Made by a program: the position numbers and the translations under genes
The notes under the pieces: model-generated
Databases searched by the model: none
Told to the model about the DNA's origin: nothing
What the model saw: the letters and a program-made list of their open reading frames with translations, nothing else
Shown: positions 54,506 through 64,000 of the stretch, one piece after another
Layout of the letters: each line of letters starts with the position of its first letter
How positions within the stretch are numbered: the first letter of the stretch is position 1
Assembly: GCA_964036665.1 (NCBI GenBank)
Contig: OZ038532.1
Location: 3,658,001-3,722,000 of the forward strand
From: Gordius sp. MW1
Taxonomy: Eukaryota; Nematomorpha; Gordioida; Gordea; Gordiidae
DNA length: 64,000 nucleotides
Reading direction: 5' to 3'

Positions 54506-54661
54506 TTAAAAAATTTTATAAATCGATTGCCAATCCTTTATAAGTGAAGTTTCCTTGTTGCGGAGATAATTACAAACATTCATGATACAATATTCTTTAG
54601 CCATATCTGCACATATAAGAAAGCTTACCCTTCCAAAAAATTTGAGGTCAAGTTTGTAAAT
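54506..54661 (-). CDS. Terminal exon of an unrecognised minus-strand gene
   Basis: Acceptor caatatag|ATT, then 51 codons (IYKLDLKFFGRVSFLICADM, AKEYCIMNVCNYLRNKETSL, IKDWQSIYKIF) and TAA overlapping an AATAAA signal (54501-54506). Phase 0. A strong upstream donor (GGG|gtaagt) 42 nt away fits the short-intron class here, but the preceding exon is unclear. Family unknown. Confidence 0.45.
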   Translation of the reverse strand: MYKLDLKFFGRVSFLICADMAKEYCIMNVCNYLRNKETSLIKDWQSIYKIF

Positions 54662-54943
54662 CTATATTGTTTTAGGATTCAGCCATTAGAAATTGTTACT
54701 TACCCCAAAAAACTTTCCTTTATTCTAATGAAACCTTAGAATTGTACCCTATCATATACAAAGTAAGGTATTAGTCATTTATATTTTTAGTTTAAGTATA
54801 GAATTCTTCATACATATATCTTATCTTATATATATATTTATTTCACCAGAGCTCATTAAGAGGCTAAATAACATAACTCTAGCCCCGGGAAATTCGAGGC
54901 TTAATTTAGGAGAACACTGCCTTAAAACCAATGATATTATACG

Positions 54944-55390
54944 CATAGACTAGATAGACTGCTCACCAACGCACAATTTGTGTACCCTTTTATCCACCAT
55001 TTTGATGTTAACATGGTAAAGTGGTGATCATATAGAAATTAGTAATTTTCGCAAATTAAATAATCTTAAAAACGTAATGAAAAAAATATTAAATTGGGTA
55101 GATATCAAAAACAGCATTTTAAAATAAATCTCATTTACACAATACGTAAAAAGTAAAAATGTAAAAACTGCGATTAAAATTTGTTTAATAATATAGCGCC
55201 ATCAATATTTTGTATAATATTAATTTATTGACTTTCGTTTTAATTAATAAACTGGTGGGGAAGGTAAATTGACTGTTATAGGGCAAACTTACATGGTTGT
55301 TGCTCTCTTTAAAATGGAGAAAAATTTGACACACAATGAATCATATGCAACATATGGCATGAGCAATCTATCTAGTCTGTGATTATACGT
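54944..55390. mobile_element. Inverted-end MITE
   Basis: CGCATAGACTAGATAGACTG at the left returns as the complement of CAATCTATCTAGTCTGTG at the right. Similarity extends ~90 bp inward (ACACAAATTGTGCG / CATTGTGTGTC). No open frame. Confidence 0.6.
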
Positions 55391-55918
55391 TCAGATTTTG
55401 AGCTAAAGTTTATTTATACAAATAGTAAAAAATAAAAAATAAACATTTTTTATAACAAACAACATTCTTTAATTACCCAAAACTAATCAATCAATTTAAA
55501 GTAACCTTATCTAACGCTACAACATAATTAAAGTAAACTGCTCCCATTAAACATATGTAAATTTTCCTCAAAAAAATTCTTTTAAATTATCTTTGAATAA
55601 AATAAAAAATCTTCATGCTACATTATGAAATTGTCATAGTCACATGCAGCTAAAGTTGAGCATTGAAAAGAATTCATGGATTCCGAACATTATATAACTC
55701 CTACGTGTGTCACCCAATTTCGTCTTTTTTTGTTTTTAATCTCTGTTTTCTTTAATAAACTTACTTTTAACAAGTCGATAAACTAATAACTAAGTTAAAA
55801 AAACTAGCAATAATACACATGATTTGTGAAATGTTTATTTCGTTGGTCAGAAACATTTCTCGTTAAAAATATGTAATAAAAATGGCAAAAATATAAATGA
55901 CGAACAAAACTAATTTAG

Positions 55919-56329
55919 TTAATCCACATTGAGCATCTTTTGGGTTTGGTTGAACAGCTCGTTGTATTGAATGTCTGATGAAACCTTTCGAAGTTTCTTA
56001 AAACAGCGCGTGTTCTAAATATGCGATATAAACATTTATCATTTATTATTATCATTTAATAAATATAATTGTAGAAATTAAATAATTATAAAATTTGATA
56101 GACATCTTAGAAACACTATTTAAATAATTTTCCTGGCCTGAGCCGGTCCTATTAGTAGCTCCCCGTTTGGAGCCCTCAAGGTCCGACCTGTATGTTTTTT
56201 CTTAAACCTTACCTATGCCAGGCACGTATCGAAGTGACAGAAATAGAGGGGATGACCTTGTAAAAGCCAATAGTCATCCTTCCAAAACGTTCAGCTTTAA
56301 ATTGAGAGTTTAAAGCGGATTCCTTTAAC
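55919..56329 (-). CDS. Last two exons of another unrecognised minus-strand gene
   Basis: Exon 55919-56014 after acceptor gcatatttag: NTRCFKKLRKVSSDIQYNEL then FNQTQKMLNVD, TAA. A phase-0 upstream exon candidate 56257-56329 (acceptor gctttatag, LKESALNSQFKAERFGRMTI, GFYK, donor TACAAG|gtcatc) joins cleanly. A MITE-like end (GGCACGTATCGAAG) sits inside the intron. Family not recognised. Confidence 0.4.
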
Positions 56330-56339
56330 CTATAAAGCA

Positions 56340-56940
56340 GTTTAAATAATTATTTTTTTGATACTTGTCATATATGTATGACATATATGTGAAGAGTAGC
56401 TAGCATGGCAGGGGATATGTGACCAAAGTTATACGATAGTAGGAGATAGACAAAGGAAATCGAAGAAGAGCAACGTAAGGGACGCAAGGGAGAAGAGCAA
56501 CTGGCGTGGAGCCTAACACGTATATGTCAAGAATAGCAGTCATAGATACAAGGGGTGTTTACCAGATGCTAGACGATAAGTAGCGGGGAACAAAGGAAAT
56601 ATAACAACTGGCGCAGTAACGTAAAAGACACGAGGGATAATAACAACTGGCGCAGGACATAGAAAGGAAGAGATTCGTATCAGGGACAAAGGAGTTAATA
56701 TCATCGAATATAATCATTAATTAATTCCCCTCGTAAAAACATGTTGTAAATCGGTAGGCATATTATTTTTGTTATTATCCTGATTACGAACATCGTCTGT
56801 ATAAGAATTTGAGTTGATTTATAATAAAGATCGTATCCGAAAGTGAATAATCAACGTGTAGTAAATTGGATACTTAATAATACTTTATAAATTTAAACAA
56901 TTTTGGTGTAAGCGACCCATAATTTGAACTATGACTATAG
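56340..56940 (+). mobile_element. Probable LTR-retrotransposon leader remnant
   Basis: Three repeats of CAACTGGCG (56499, 56609, 56651) lie in A/G-rich non-coding sequence. TTTTGGTGTAAGCGACCC at 56902 looks like an LTR/PBS junction. No coding part remains. Confidence 0.35.
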
Positions 56941-57289
56941 TATAGACTCTATTCAAATCATGCGCATATGTATAATATAAATAACAAAGCAACAATGAAA
57001 TCGTAACATTTTACCTATTCTAGGGAGTATAAGAATGGATTTTGGTGTGAATATTAGTTGCGACGGTGAATTTGCACTATATTTAGGGTTAGTGGATAGA
57101 GGTTTTAGAAGCAAAAAGGGACGGGGCAAACCCATTTGTAAAACTATATATATAAAAAACCTTGTAAGGGGTGTGGGGTGCGGTAAAACGTGGAAAAAAA
57201 ATTACATAACAAAATATCAAATAGTAGAAATAATCTTCGATATTGAGATAATTTTTATATATATTAGCACATACATATAAAAACGAAAA

Positions 57290-58553
57290 AATTTTATAAT
57301 CACACTTTGGCCAGTGGTCATTTTTTTCATTGGTCAGCAGACGGTCAAATAGCTTCTAATTATAATATAGATAAAAAAAATTGATATACACTTTGGCCAG
57401 TGGTCATTTTTTCTTATGGTCAGCAGTCTGCAGGCCAAAAAGCGTCTAAAACCATAAGGGCCAAATATTAAAAAAATGAAAAAAAATTCTATCACACTTT
57501 GGCCAGTTGTCATTTTTTACATTAGTCAGCAGATGGCCAAACAGCCTATAATTATAATATAGGTAAAAAAATTTGATATTCACTTTCCCCGGTGGTCATT
57601 TTTCTAATGGTCAGCAGTCAGTAGGTCTTAAAGCGTCTAAATACGTAAGGGCCCAATATTAAAAAAACCAAAAAAAATTTAAATCACACTTTGGCCAGTG
57701 GTCATTTTTTGGCTATTGGTCAGTAGCTAGCAGACGGCCAAATAGCCTATAATTATAATATAGAAAAAAAATTTCGATATACACTAAGCAAGTGGTCATT
57801 TTTTCTAATAATCAGCAGGCAGCAGACGGTCAAGAAGTTTATAAATACATAAGGGCTAAATATCAAAATTTCCAATTATACTTTGGCCAGTGGTCATTTT
57901 TTCCATTGGTCAGCAGACGGCCAAAAAGCCTATATGTTTAATCTTATTAACACGAACAATATTTTCTCAATGCAAAATTCAGGTTAATAACAAAAAGAAA
58001 AAAATTCACAAAGCAGCAAATATACAAGTAAAATAGCAATTAACCAAATTGATAATTTTGGCCTTTGGCCGGGGTCAGATAAAGTAGAAGTATGCAACGG
58101 TCATTTTTTTAGCCAGTTTCGCAATCATCCGTTATAAAGGAACAACCTAGACAAGTTGTCAAAAGAATCACCAAACAGCAAATATAGATAGCTATTAACC
58201 ACAATTTTGGCCTCTGGCCGGGGTCATTTAAAGTAAAAGTAAGCAACGATCATCATAATTTGCTAAGAATCAATTAGCCAGGTTCGCAATTATCCGATAA
58301 CCTAGACAAGTTGCCCAAAGAAATTTATGTATAAAGCTAATCAGTCGGGCACAACAGCAATTATTGGCCTCGAGCGAGGTCGATACAATCATCATAAGCT
58401 AGTCTATTTGCAAAAGCGAAATATTAGTCTTTTACAGAAGTAAGAGTGCACAGCCATTAAAAATCTCCACGGCAATTATACAAAAATTACAAGTTGGACA
58501 ACGTACGGACGGACGGACAACCAAAAGTGAGCCCATAAATTGCATAGCAATTA
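57290..58553 (-). mobile_element. Diverged minisatellite-bearing inverted-end element
   Basis: Units with CACTTTGGCCAGTGGTCATT, GGTCAGCAGACGG and AGCCTATAATTATAATATAG, then GGCCTCTGGCCGGGGTCA blocks. It ends ACGGACGGACGGACAACC and GCCCATAAATTGCATAGCAA. Same family as 12.9, 17.5 and 31.4 kb but older. Confidence 0.7.
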
Positions 58554-58559
58554 ATATCT

Positions 58560-61495
58560 AGCTGCATTGAGCAAAAAATGGTTATTGGCATTCATTATTC
58601 TATCTAAAAAATGTCAAGATTGACAAAAACTTTAGAAATTCTCTACTTAATTCCCTCAACAAACATTTAAAGTTTAGAAGCTAAGGCACTAATTTAATTT
58701 ATTTTATTATTATTAATATTTTTCTATAATTTATTCATAGAACTTGTGATTTTTAAATAAGAAGATCCCAAAGTTTTCGTTTTTTAATAAGGTTGAAAAT
58801 TAACATTTGTGTTAAATAAAACTAACCTTGCATAGAATTTCCAATTATGAGATAAATGATTTTATGCAGCTACAAGTGCTCCTAGTAAAAGTGAAAGGGT
58901 GGGTCGCTTGTTGGATGAAATAAAGACCTGTTTGAGACTGATGATTTTTAACATGATTTTCAACATTTTCAAAAATAAATTATTGTTTTAATATTCAAAA
59001 TAAAAGGATTTTTTGGGAAGAGTCCAGACTGGGTCAGTGCTTTGCAAAAGATTAGCGGCCGTGATTGGGCTTATAGTTTAATCTTAACGGGGCGGGGCCA
59101 GGCCCATATATTTAGATTTTTAACACTAGTAAGCCTAAAAGGCCCGTGCAAATCTATAGTTCCAACAATGGCCCTAATTGGCATATTAAGAAAAACTGAA
59201 TGAGCCTCATTGCAATTTGCGTCCTTGGAAAAAAAGGCCACAGGTGGAATAGGGTCACAAATTTAAATAATTTGGCTGACTGCTTTTCCTTAGTACAGAC
59301 ATAATATTCAAGATATTATTAACTTATTTTTTATCAGAAACTTATCGTAGATATCGAAGGTATATAATTTTGATAAATTTTCCTTTAATCAAAAGTTTTG
59401 ACACAAAGTTAACTCCCGTCTCCCCACCTTTCCCTAAGGCCGTCCCTGATATATATAATCTAAAGAAATTTTTGTTCAATAATATTATTTATTCAAATTT
59501 TTGAAACTCCCCCCCCCCCCCCCCTTGGCAATTAGAGATCTGCACAGAGCCATTTTTAGAAGGACGGCCCTTCCGTACCCGTTTTACAAACTAGTAGGCC
59601 CGCCCGAGCCGGCTCGTATTTTTAAGCACTCCAGGCCCGTTCGTACCCGCCAGCCGGCCGGGTCTGTAAGTGGGGATCTCTATTAGACTCAATGTTACTC
59701 AGCTACATTTTTCGCGATTTAATATTACAACATTTATCTTTAGAAACTACTCAAATATTCAATCAATCGATTTCAGTAATCAGTAAGGTTAAAAATATTA
59801 GCCTTATAGCTAAGCCAAATGATCAAAGTTAAATTTAGATATATAGGTACCTTTTATGAGCTTGCTAAAAGCTATTTTAAAATTAATATATAATTAATTA
59901 GACAAAGAAAATCTTTAGAAAGAAATATATAAAAAAAAATTAAGGCTTTTTAACTAAAAAGGAGTCCACTTACTTATATTATAATATTAAGAAGCAACTA
60001 TCTTGTATTTTGTAAAGGAAAACTAAATTGTAAACAAATAAAATAAGATATTGAATTAAATTGAGCGGTCAAAATGAACGTATGCCACAAAATATAAAAT
60101 TGATTACAAATCAAATTGAACATCTTTTAGACATTAAAGCAAATAAATTTTTTCTTAAACGCGTTCTTGAGAGGTTTGTTAATAAGTGGTTTAATTCTAA
60201 ACCGTCTATAAAATTATAGGCCTGCGCAAGCCCGTTTATAAAATTTTCAGGGTCGTGCCATCTTAAAAATTTCTTGGCCCATACGAGCCCATCCGTAGTT
60301 TCTTTTAGGCACTTCAGGCCCGTCCGTGGGCCGGGATTTAGACCCGTCCGGGGTCAAGTTTGCCCATGAAGATTTCTGATCCTGCTTATGCCACTCATTT
60401 TATAAATTTAAGCCTCCTTTTATATTTGTTTATGATTAAATGTTTAAGATTAAATTAATAATGAACTACTACTTGACACTATTCAAATACAATTTATAAA
60501 TATAATTTGTTGATATATTTTACATTTCACGAGTCAAATTTAAATTTGTGCCCAATTTAAAACAATCAAATTTAAATGAACAAAAGGAATTTAATATAAT
60601 ACATTCCAATATTTTATATAAATAATATAATAGCATAAATTTAAAAGATATGTTCTGTGTATTTGGCAATGTAAAATTTATAACCTTTGGCCCGTTAAAT
60701 CCAATATTATTTTAAAATTTTTAATCCAAACTAAAAAATATTTCATAATTTTCAAGTCAGGTTTCACCCATGTAGGTCTCTAGTTAAAACCAGGCAGACA
60801 TTTTTACAACATCAAGTTACACTAATATTTACAAATAAATATTTGTTAAGAATTGTAACTAATAAATCAATTCAACTATTGATTTTTAAAAAGGACTAAA
60901 AAGCCTGGCTGTTTTCCAAATAAAATTCTTAAAAATTATCCAACAAAGTTTGTTGCCAATGACTTGAGATATTGAGAAAACAAAATTTTGGCAACATTTT
61001 CCACTAGATGAGTCTTGATTCACAAAAAAAATCAGAACATTTTATTTCTTATAAACCAAGATTTTTAAAAACAAAAATAGAGGTAATAATATATACCCCA
61101 GTATATCAAACACAAGAGAATTCTTGTTACTAAATTACAAATCTTTAAATTTATAGTGACTTTTTAATACTAGAAAGATCAATAAATTTAAATAATAAAA
61201 ACTTTAAGATCAAAGTTATTATCCAAATAGATTATTTTATTTAAATTGAAAACAATTAATGGCAAGACTTTAAACATAGAAATTATATCATAAATTAAGC
61301 AGAAAACATGTGTAACTACAACTTAATACTAAGTTTTATTGACAAACCAAAAATCTAAATGCGATTTTACATTAAGAAATATGTATTAATAAATTATTTG
61401 ATTATCAAATTAAATTTATGGAGTTAATAGTATTTCGAATCTCGTGACATAAATTGCCAAAATATAAGATTTAGGGTGACAAACACCTGTATGTT
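58560..61495. other. AT-rich stretch with GGGC-rich MITEs
   Basis: No gene supported. 59516-59690 and 60205-60395 share GGCCCGTCCGT and GATTTCTGAT/GAGATCTGCA-type ends with 37500-37715. A splice-like acceptor at 58868 precedes 39 open plus-strand codons (TSAPSKSERVGRLLDEIKT), but the opposite strand is also open, so I make no call. Confidence 0.4.
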
Positions 61496-61627
61496 TTAAA
61501 GACTGGGTATATCTTTCATCTTCTTTTTATGTCGCTTAATAGCCTCAGCATGCTTTTTCATTGCCTCCTCGTGAAATTCAATTTCTGTTTCATGATCCTT
61601 TTTCAATGAGTCCAATTGAACTTTGGT
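61496..61627 (-). CDS. ATP5IF1: IF1 exon 5: coiled coil
   Basis: 43 codons from TKVQLDSLKKDHETEIEF to KMKDIPSL and TAA at 61496-61498. Confidence 0.9.
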   Translation of the reverse strand, partial: TKVQLDSLKKDHETEIEFHEEAMKKHAEAIKRHKKKMKDIPSL

Positions 61628-61952
61628 CTAAAAATATTTAAGAAGTATTATAATAAATACAAGCTTTCTGAAATATTCCTCTTCTCTAGCTGCCCCCATT
61701 TCACCAAATTTACCTCCTGCTTCCCTAAATTACTTTTACAATAAAACCATGTAAGTAGTTACCTAATAGAACCACCACCTCCACCTCCCTTAAATTAATT
61801 AAAATGTAATAGAAAAACATATTTTTACACTAGCTGTGCCACTTCCCCAGTCACCTTTTGTCATATTTCTTTGAAAGCTATAAAATATATTAGAAACGAT
61901 GTTTTTTTTACTTAATTAGTGTATTTTTAGGAAAAGATAATAGTCGTTGCAT
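61496..61952 (-). CDS. ATP5IF1: Mitochondrial ATPase inhibitor IF1, 5 short exons
   Basis: Exons (5' to 3' on -): 61952-61912, 61877-61829, 61788-61763, 61724-61661, 61627-61496; 312 nt, 103 residues (human ~106); introns 34, 40, 38 and 33 nt, all GT-AG and phase-consistent. Seen: N-terminus MQRLLSFPKNTL like a mitochondrial presequence; GDWGSGTAS; GGGGGGSIREAGGKFG; AAREEEYFRKL; then a Glu/Lys/His coiled coil (LKKDHETEIEFHEEAMKKH, AIKRHKKKM). These match the inhibitory region and antiparallel coiled-coil of IF1, which blocks ATP hydrolysis by F1Fo ATP synthase when matrix pH falls; the histidines in the coil are the known pH-sensing type of residue. Every block is intact, so the gene is probably functional. 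Confidence 0.92.
61661..61724 (-). CDS. ATP5IF1: IF1 exon 4: inhibitory segment
   Basis: EAGGKFGEMGAAREEEYFRK-L, the core that enters the F1 catalytic interface. Donor AAGCTT|gtattt, phase 0. Confidence 0.9.
61763..61788 (-). CDS. ATP5IF1: IF1 exon 3: 26-nt microexon
   Basis: Encodes the six-glycine run plus SI and two bases of Arg. Acceptor aatttaag, donor ATTAG|gtaact. Confidence 0.85.
61829..61877 (-). CDS. ATP5IF1: IF1 exon 2
   Basis: Acceptor ttttatag|C; FQRNMTKGDWGSGTAS; donor GCTAGT|gtaaaa, phase 0. Confidence 0.8.
61912..61952 (-). CDS. ATP5IF1: IF1 exon 1: presequence
   Basis: ATG at 61952, 13 codons plus 2 nt, donor ATTAA|gtaaaa. Confidence 0.75.
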
Positions 61953-62034
61953 AGCAAAAAAAAAATTTAGGTCAATTTGCTACGACAGTTGATAATAAAA
62001 ATCGTACCAAGTCAAACGTTATAAAGACACTAAA

Positions 62035-62165
62035 TATAAAAATAACTAAAAATAACTAATAATAACTAAAAATAACTAAAAATAACTAAAAATAACTAAA
62101 AATAACTAATAATAACTAAAAATAACTAAAAATAACTAATAATAACTAAAAATAACTAAAAACCC
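62035..62165 (+). repeat. (AATAACTAAA)n microsatellite
   Basis: About 13 units of AATAACTAAA or AATAACTAAT, ~130 bp upstream of the IF1 start. Confidence 0.9.
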
Positions 62166-62184
62166 TAAAAACACCTATTGTAAT

Positions 62185-62460
62185 ATGAATCACGTTCATT
62201 TTACTCTATCCCAAAAAAGAAAACCAATTTTAGTTTATCAAAATTATCATTATATAAACGTCAATAATGGCACAGATACAAAATCTTACTACAGATGTAG
62301 AGTAAATGATTGTGGTGGCAGAGGTTTCTATTCAGATGCAAGGTTTACAATGACACGTGCACATGACAATCTCCCACATAAAAGTATTTTAATATTAATT
62401 TACTTATTATATTATAGAGTACCCTAATTATGGATTGATACCTTCAGATCTACCTGTATC
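62185..62460 (+). CDS. FLYWCH zinc-finger fragment with a 34-nt intron
   Basis: ATG at 62185: FTLSQKRKPILVYQNYHYI, then YYRCRVNDCGGRGFYSDA and a late His, fitting FLYWCH spacing (Phe, Leu, Tyr, an aromatic in place of Trp, Cys, Cys, His). A 34-nt intron (62384-62417, AAAA|gtattt...tatag) joins phase 1 to KYPNYGLIPSDLP. The frame then dies in satellite DNA. FLYWCH domains are often fused to MULE transposases, like the relic at 39.7 kb; this is probably the N-terminal piece of such an element. Confidence 0.6.
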
Positions 62461-63930
62461 CCATTTGAGTAATTTAATTTAAAAATTTAAATCATCATTT
62501 CTATAGACAGTGGATCTATACAATCATCTTACTTAAATGATGCAACAAATCTACCTATATCCCATTTGACTTATTTAATTTAAAAACTTATACCAAAATT
62601 TCTATAGACAGTGGATCTATACAATCATCTTACTTAAATGATGCAACAAATCCACCTATATCCCATTTGAGTAATTTAATTTAAAAACTTATATCATCAT
62701 TTCTATAGACAGTGGATCCATACAATCATCTTACTTAAATGATGCAACAAATCTACCTAAATCCCATTTGAGTAATTAAATTTAAAAACTTATATCATCA
62801 TTTCTATAGACAGTGGATCTATACAATCATCTTACTTAAATGATGCAACAAATCTACCTATATCCCATTTGAGTAATTTAATTTAAAAACTTATATCATC
62901 ATTTCTATAGACAGTGGATCCATACAATCATCTTACTTAAATGATGAACAAATCTACCTATATCCCATTTGAGTAATTAAATTTAAAAATTTATATCATC
63001 ATTTCTATAGACAGTGGATCTATACAATCATCTTACTTAAATGATGCAACAAATCTACCTATATCCCATTTGAGTAATTTAATTTAAAAACTTATATCAT
63101 CATTTCTATAGACAGTGGATATATACAATCATCTTACTTAAATGATGCAACAAATCTACCTATATCCCATTTGAGTTATTTTATTTAAAAACTTATACCA
63201 AAATTTCTATAGACAGTGGATCTATACAATCATCTTACTTAAATGATGCAACAAATCTACGTATATCCCATTTGAGTTATTTAATTTAAAAACTTATATC
63301 ATAATTTCTATAGACAGTGGATCTATACAATCATCTTACTTAAATGATGCAACAAATCTACCTATATCCCATTTGAGTAATTTAATTTAAAAACTTATAT
63401 CATCATTTCTATAGACAGTGGACATACAATCATCTTACTTAAATGATGAACAAATCTACCTATATCCCATTTGAGTAATTAAATTTAAAAATTTATATCA
63501 TCATTTCTATAGACAGTGGATCTATACAATCATCTTACTTAAATGATGCAACAAATCTACCTATATCCCATTTGAGTAATTTAATTTAAAAACTTATATA
63601 ATCATTTCTATAGACAGTGGATATATACAATCATCTTACTTAAATGATGCAACAAATCTACCTATATCCCATTTGAGTTATTTTATTTAAAAACTTATAC
63701 CAAAATTTCTATAGACAGTGGATCTATACAATCATCTTACTTAAATGATGCAACAAATCTACGTATATCCCATTTGAGTTATTTAATTTAAAAACTTATA
63801 TCATAATTTCTATAGACAGTGGATCTATACAATCATCTTATGATGCAACAAATCTACCTATATCCCATTTGAGTTATTTAATTTAAAAACTTATATCATA
63901 ATTTCTATTGACAGTGTATCCGTTTATATG
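62460..63930 (+). repeat. 101-bp satellite, ~14 copies
   Basis: Unit contains CCCATTTGAGTAATTTAATT, TTTCTATAGACAGTGGATCT and CAATCATCTTACTTAAATGA. Several copies carry paired variants (CAAAATTTC/CATCATTTC, ATATATACAA) that recur about every five units, suggesting higher-order structure. A short deletion lies near 63839. Confidence 0.92.
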
Positions 63931-64000
63931 TATTTACATTCTCATGAATCAATTACAACCATATAAATAAAATTTATTTCTAGTTTTTTATAAATTTTTA

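Noticed and set aside
60890-61010. Minus-strand stretch reading THLVENVAKILFSQYLKSL
   Set aside because: Short, two frames open at once, no partner exon; chance is likely in AT-rich DNA.

Overview
The window is AT-rich nuclear DNA from an animal. It contains spliced genes for a transmembrane laminin-N (usherin-like) protein, an inversin-like ankyrin protein, the P-loop NTPase NTPCR and the mitochondrial ATPase inhibitor IF1. The rest is mostly transposable elements and tandem repeats. Introns are GT-AG; many are only 33-47 nt and others reach several kb. Interstitial TTAGGG-like blocks fit a metazoan telomere repeat. I cannot name the species or phylum.

Layout. 1-3.2 kb: fold-back arrangement of LTR-retrotransposon fragments. 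3.6-16.3 kb (+): an 11-exon gene for a ~1034-residue type I membrane protein with signal peptide, laminin N-terminal domain, short laminin-EGF-like segment, N-glycosylation-rich stalk, one transmembrane helix and a C-terminal ETRI PDZ-ligand motif. Its introns hold a SINE, a palindromic MITE, a GC hairpin array and a minisatellite-bearing element. 17.0-17.4 kb (-): last exons of an unrecognised gene. 17.5-25.0 kb: repeats. 25.0-34.9 kb (+): a 14-exon inversin-like gene with a ~1.9 kb repeat element in intron 8. 35.0-35.4 kb (-): another unrecognised gene end with an odd 31-nt hairpin insertion. 35.8-37.3 kb (-): dead RTE-like LINE. 38.3-40.2 kb: tandem repeats and a MULE transposase relic. 42.2-46.7 kb (+): BEL/Pao retrotransposon relic with an inserted hAT-like element. 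47.1-48.3 kb (-): NTPCR in five exons. 49.3-51.5 kb: ~990-bp tandem duplication. 53.5-54.1 kb: piggyBac-like MITE. 54.5 and 55.9-56.3 kb (-): terminal exons of two unrecognised genes. 57.3-58.6 kb: another minisatellite element. 61.5-62.0 kb (-): IF1 in five very short exons. 62.2-64.0 kb: FLYWCH zinc-finger exon followed by a 101-bp satellite.

Most host exons are shorter than 60 codons and were found by matching splice sites, phase and protein motifs. In the four named genes every junction is phase-consistent, which is the main support for the models. All family assignments were made by eye without any database search. No operon-like cooperation is expected. Usherin and inversin relatives are both linked to cilia in other animals, but adjacency here may be chance.
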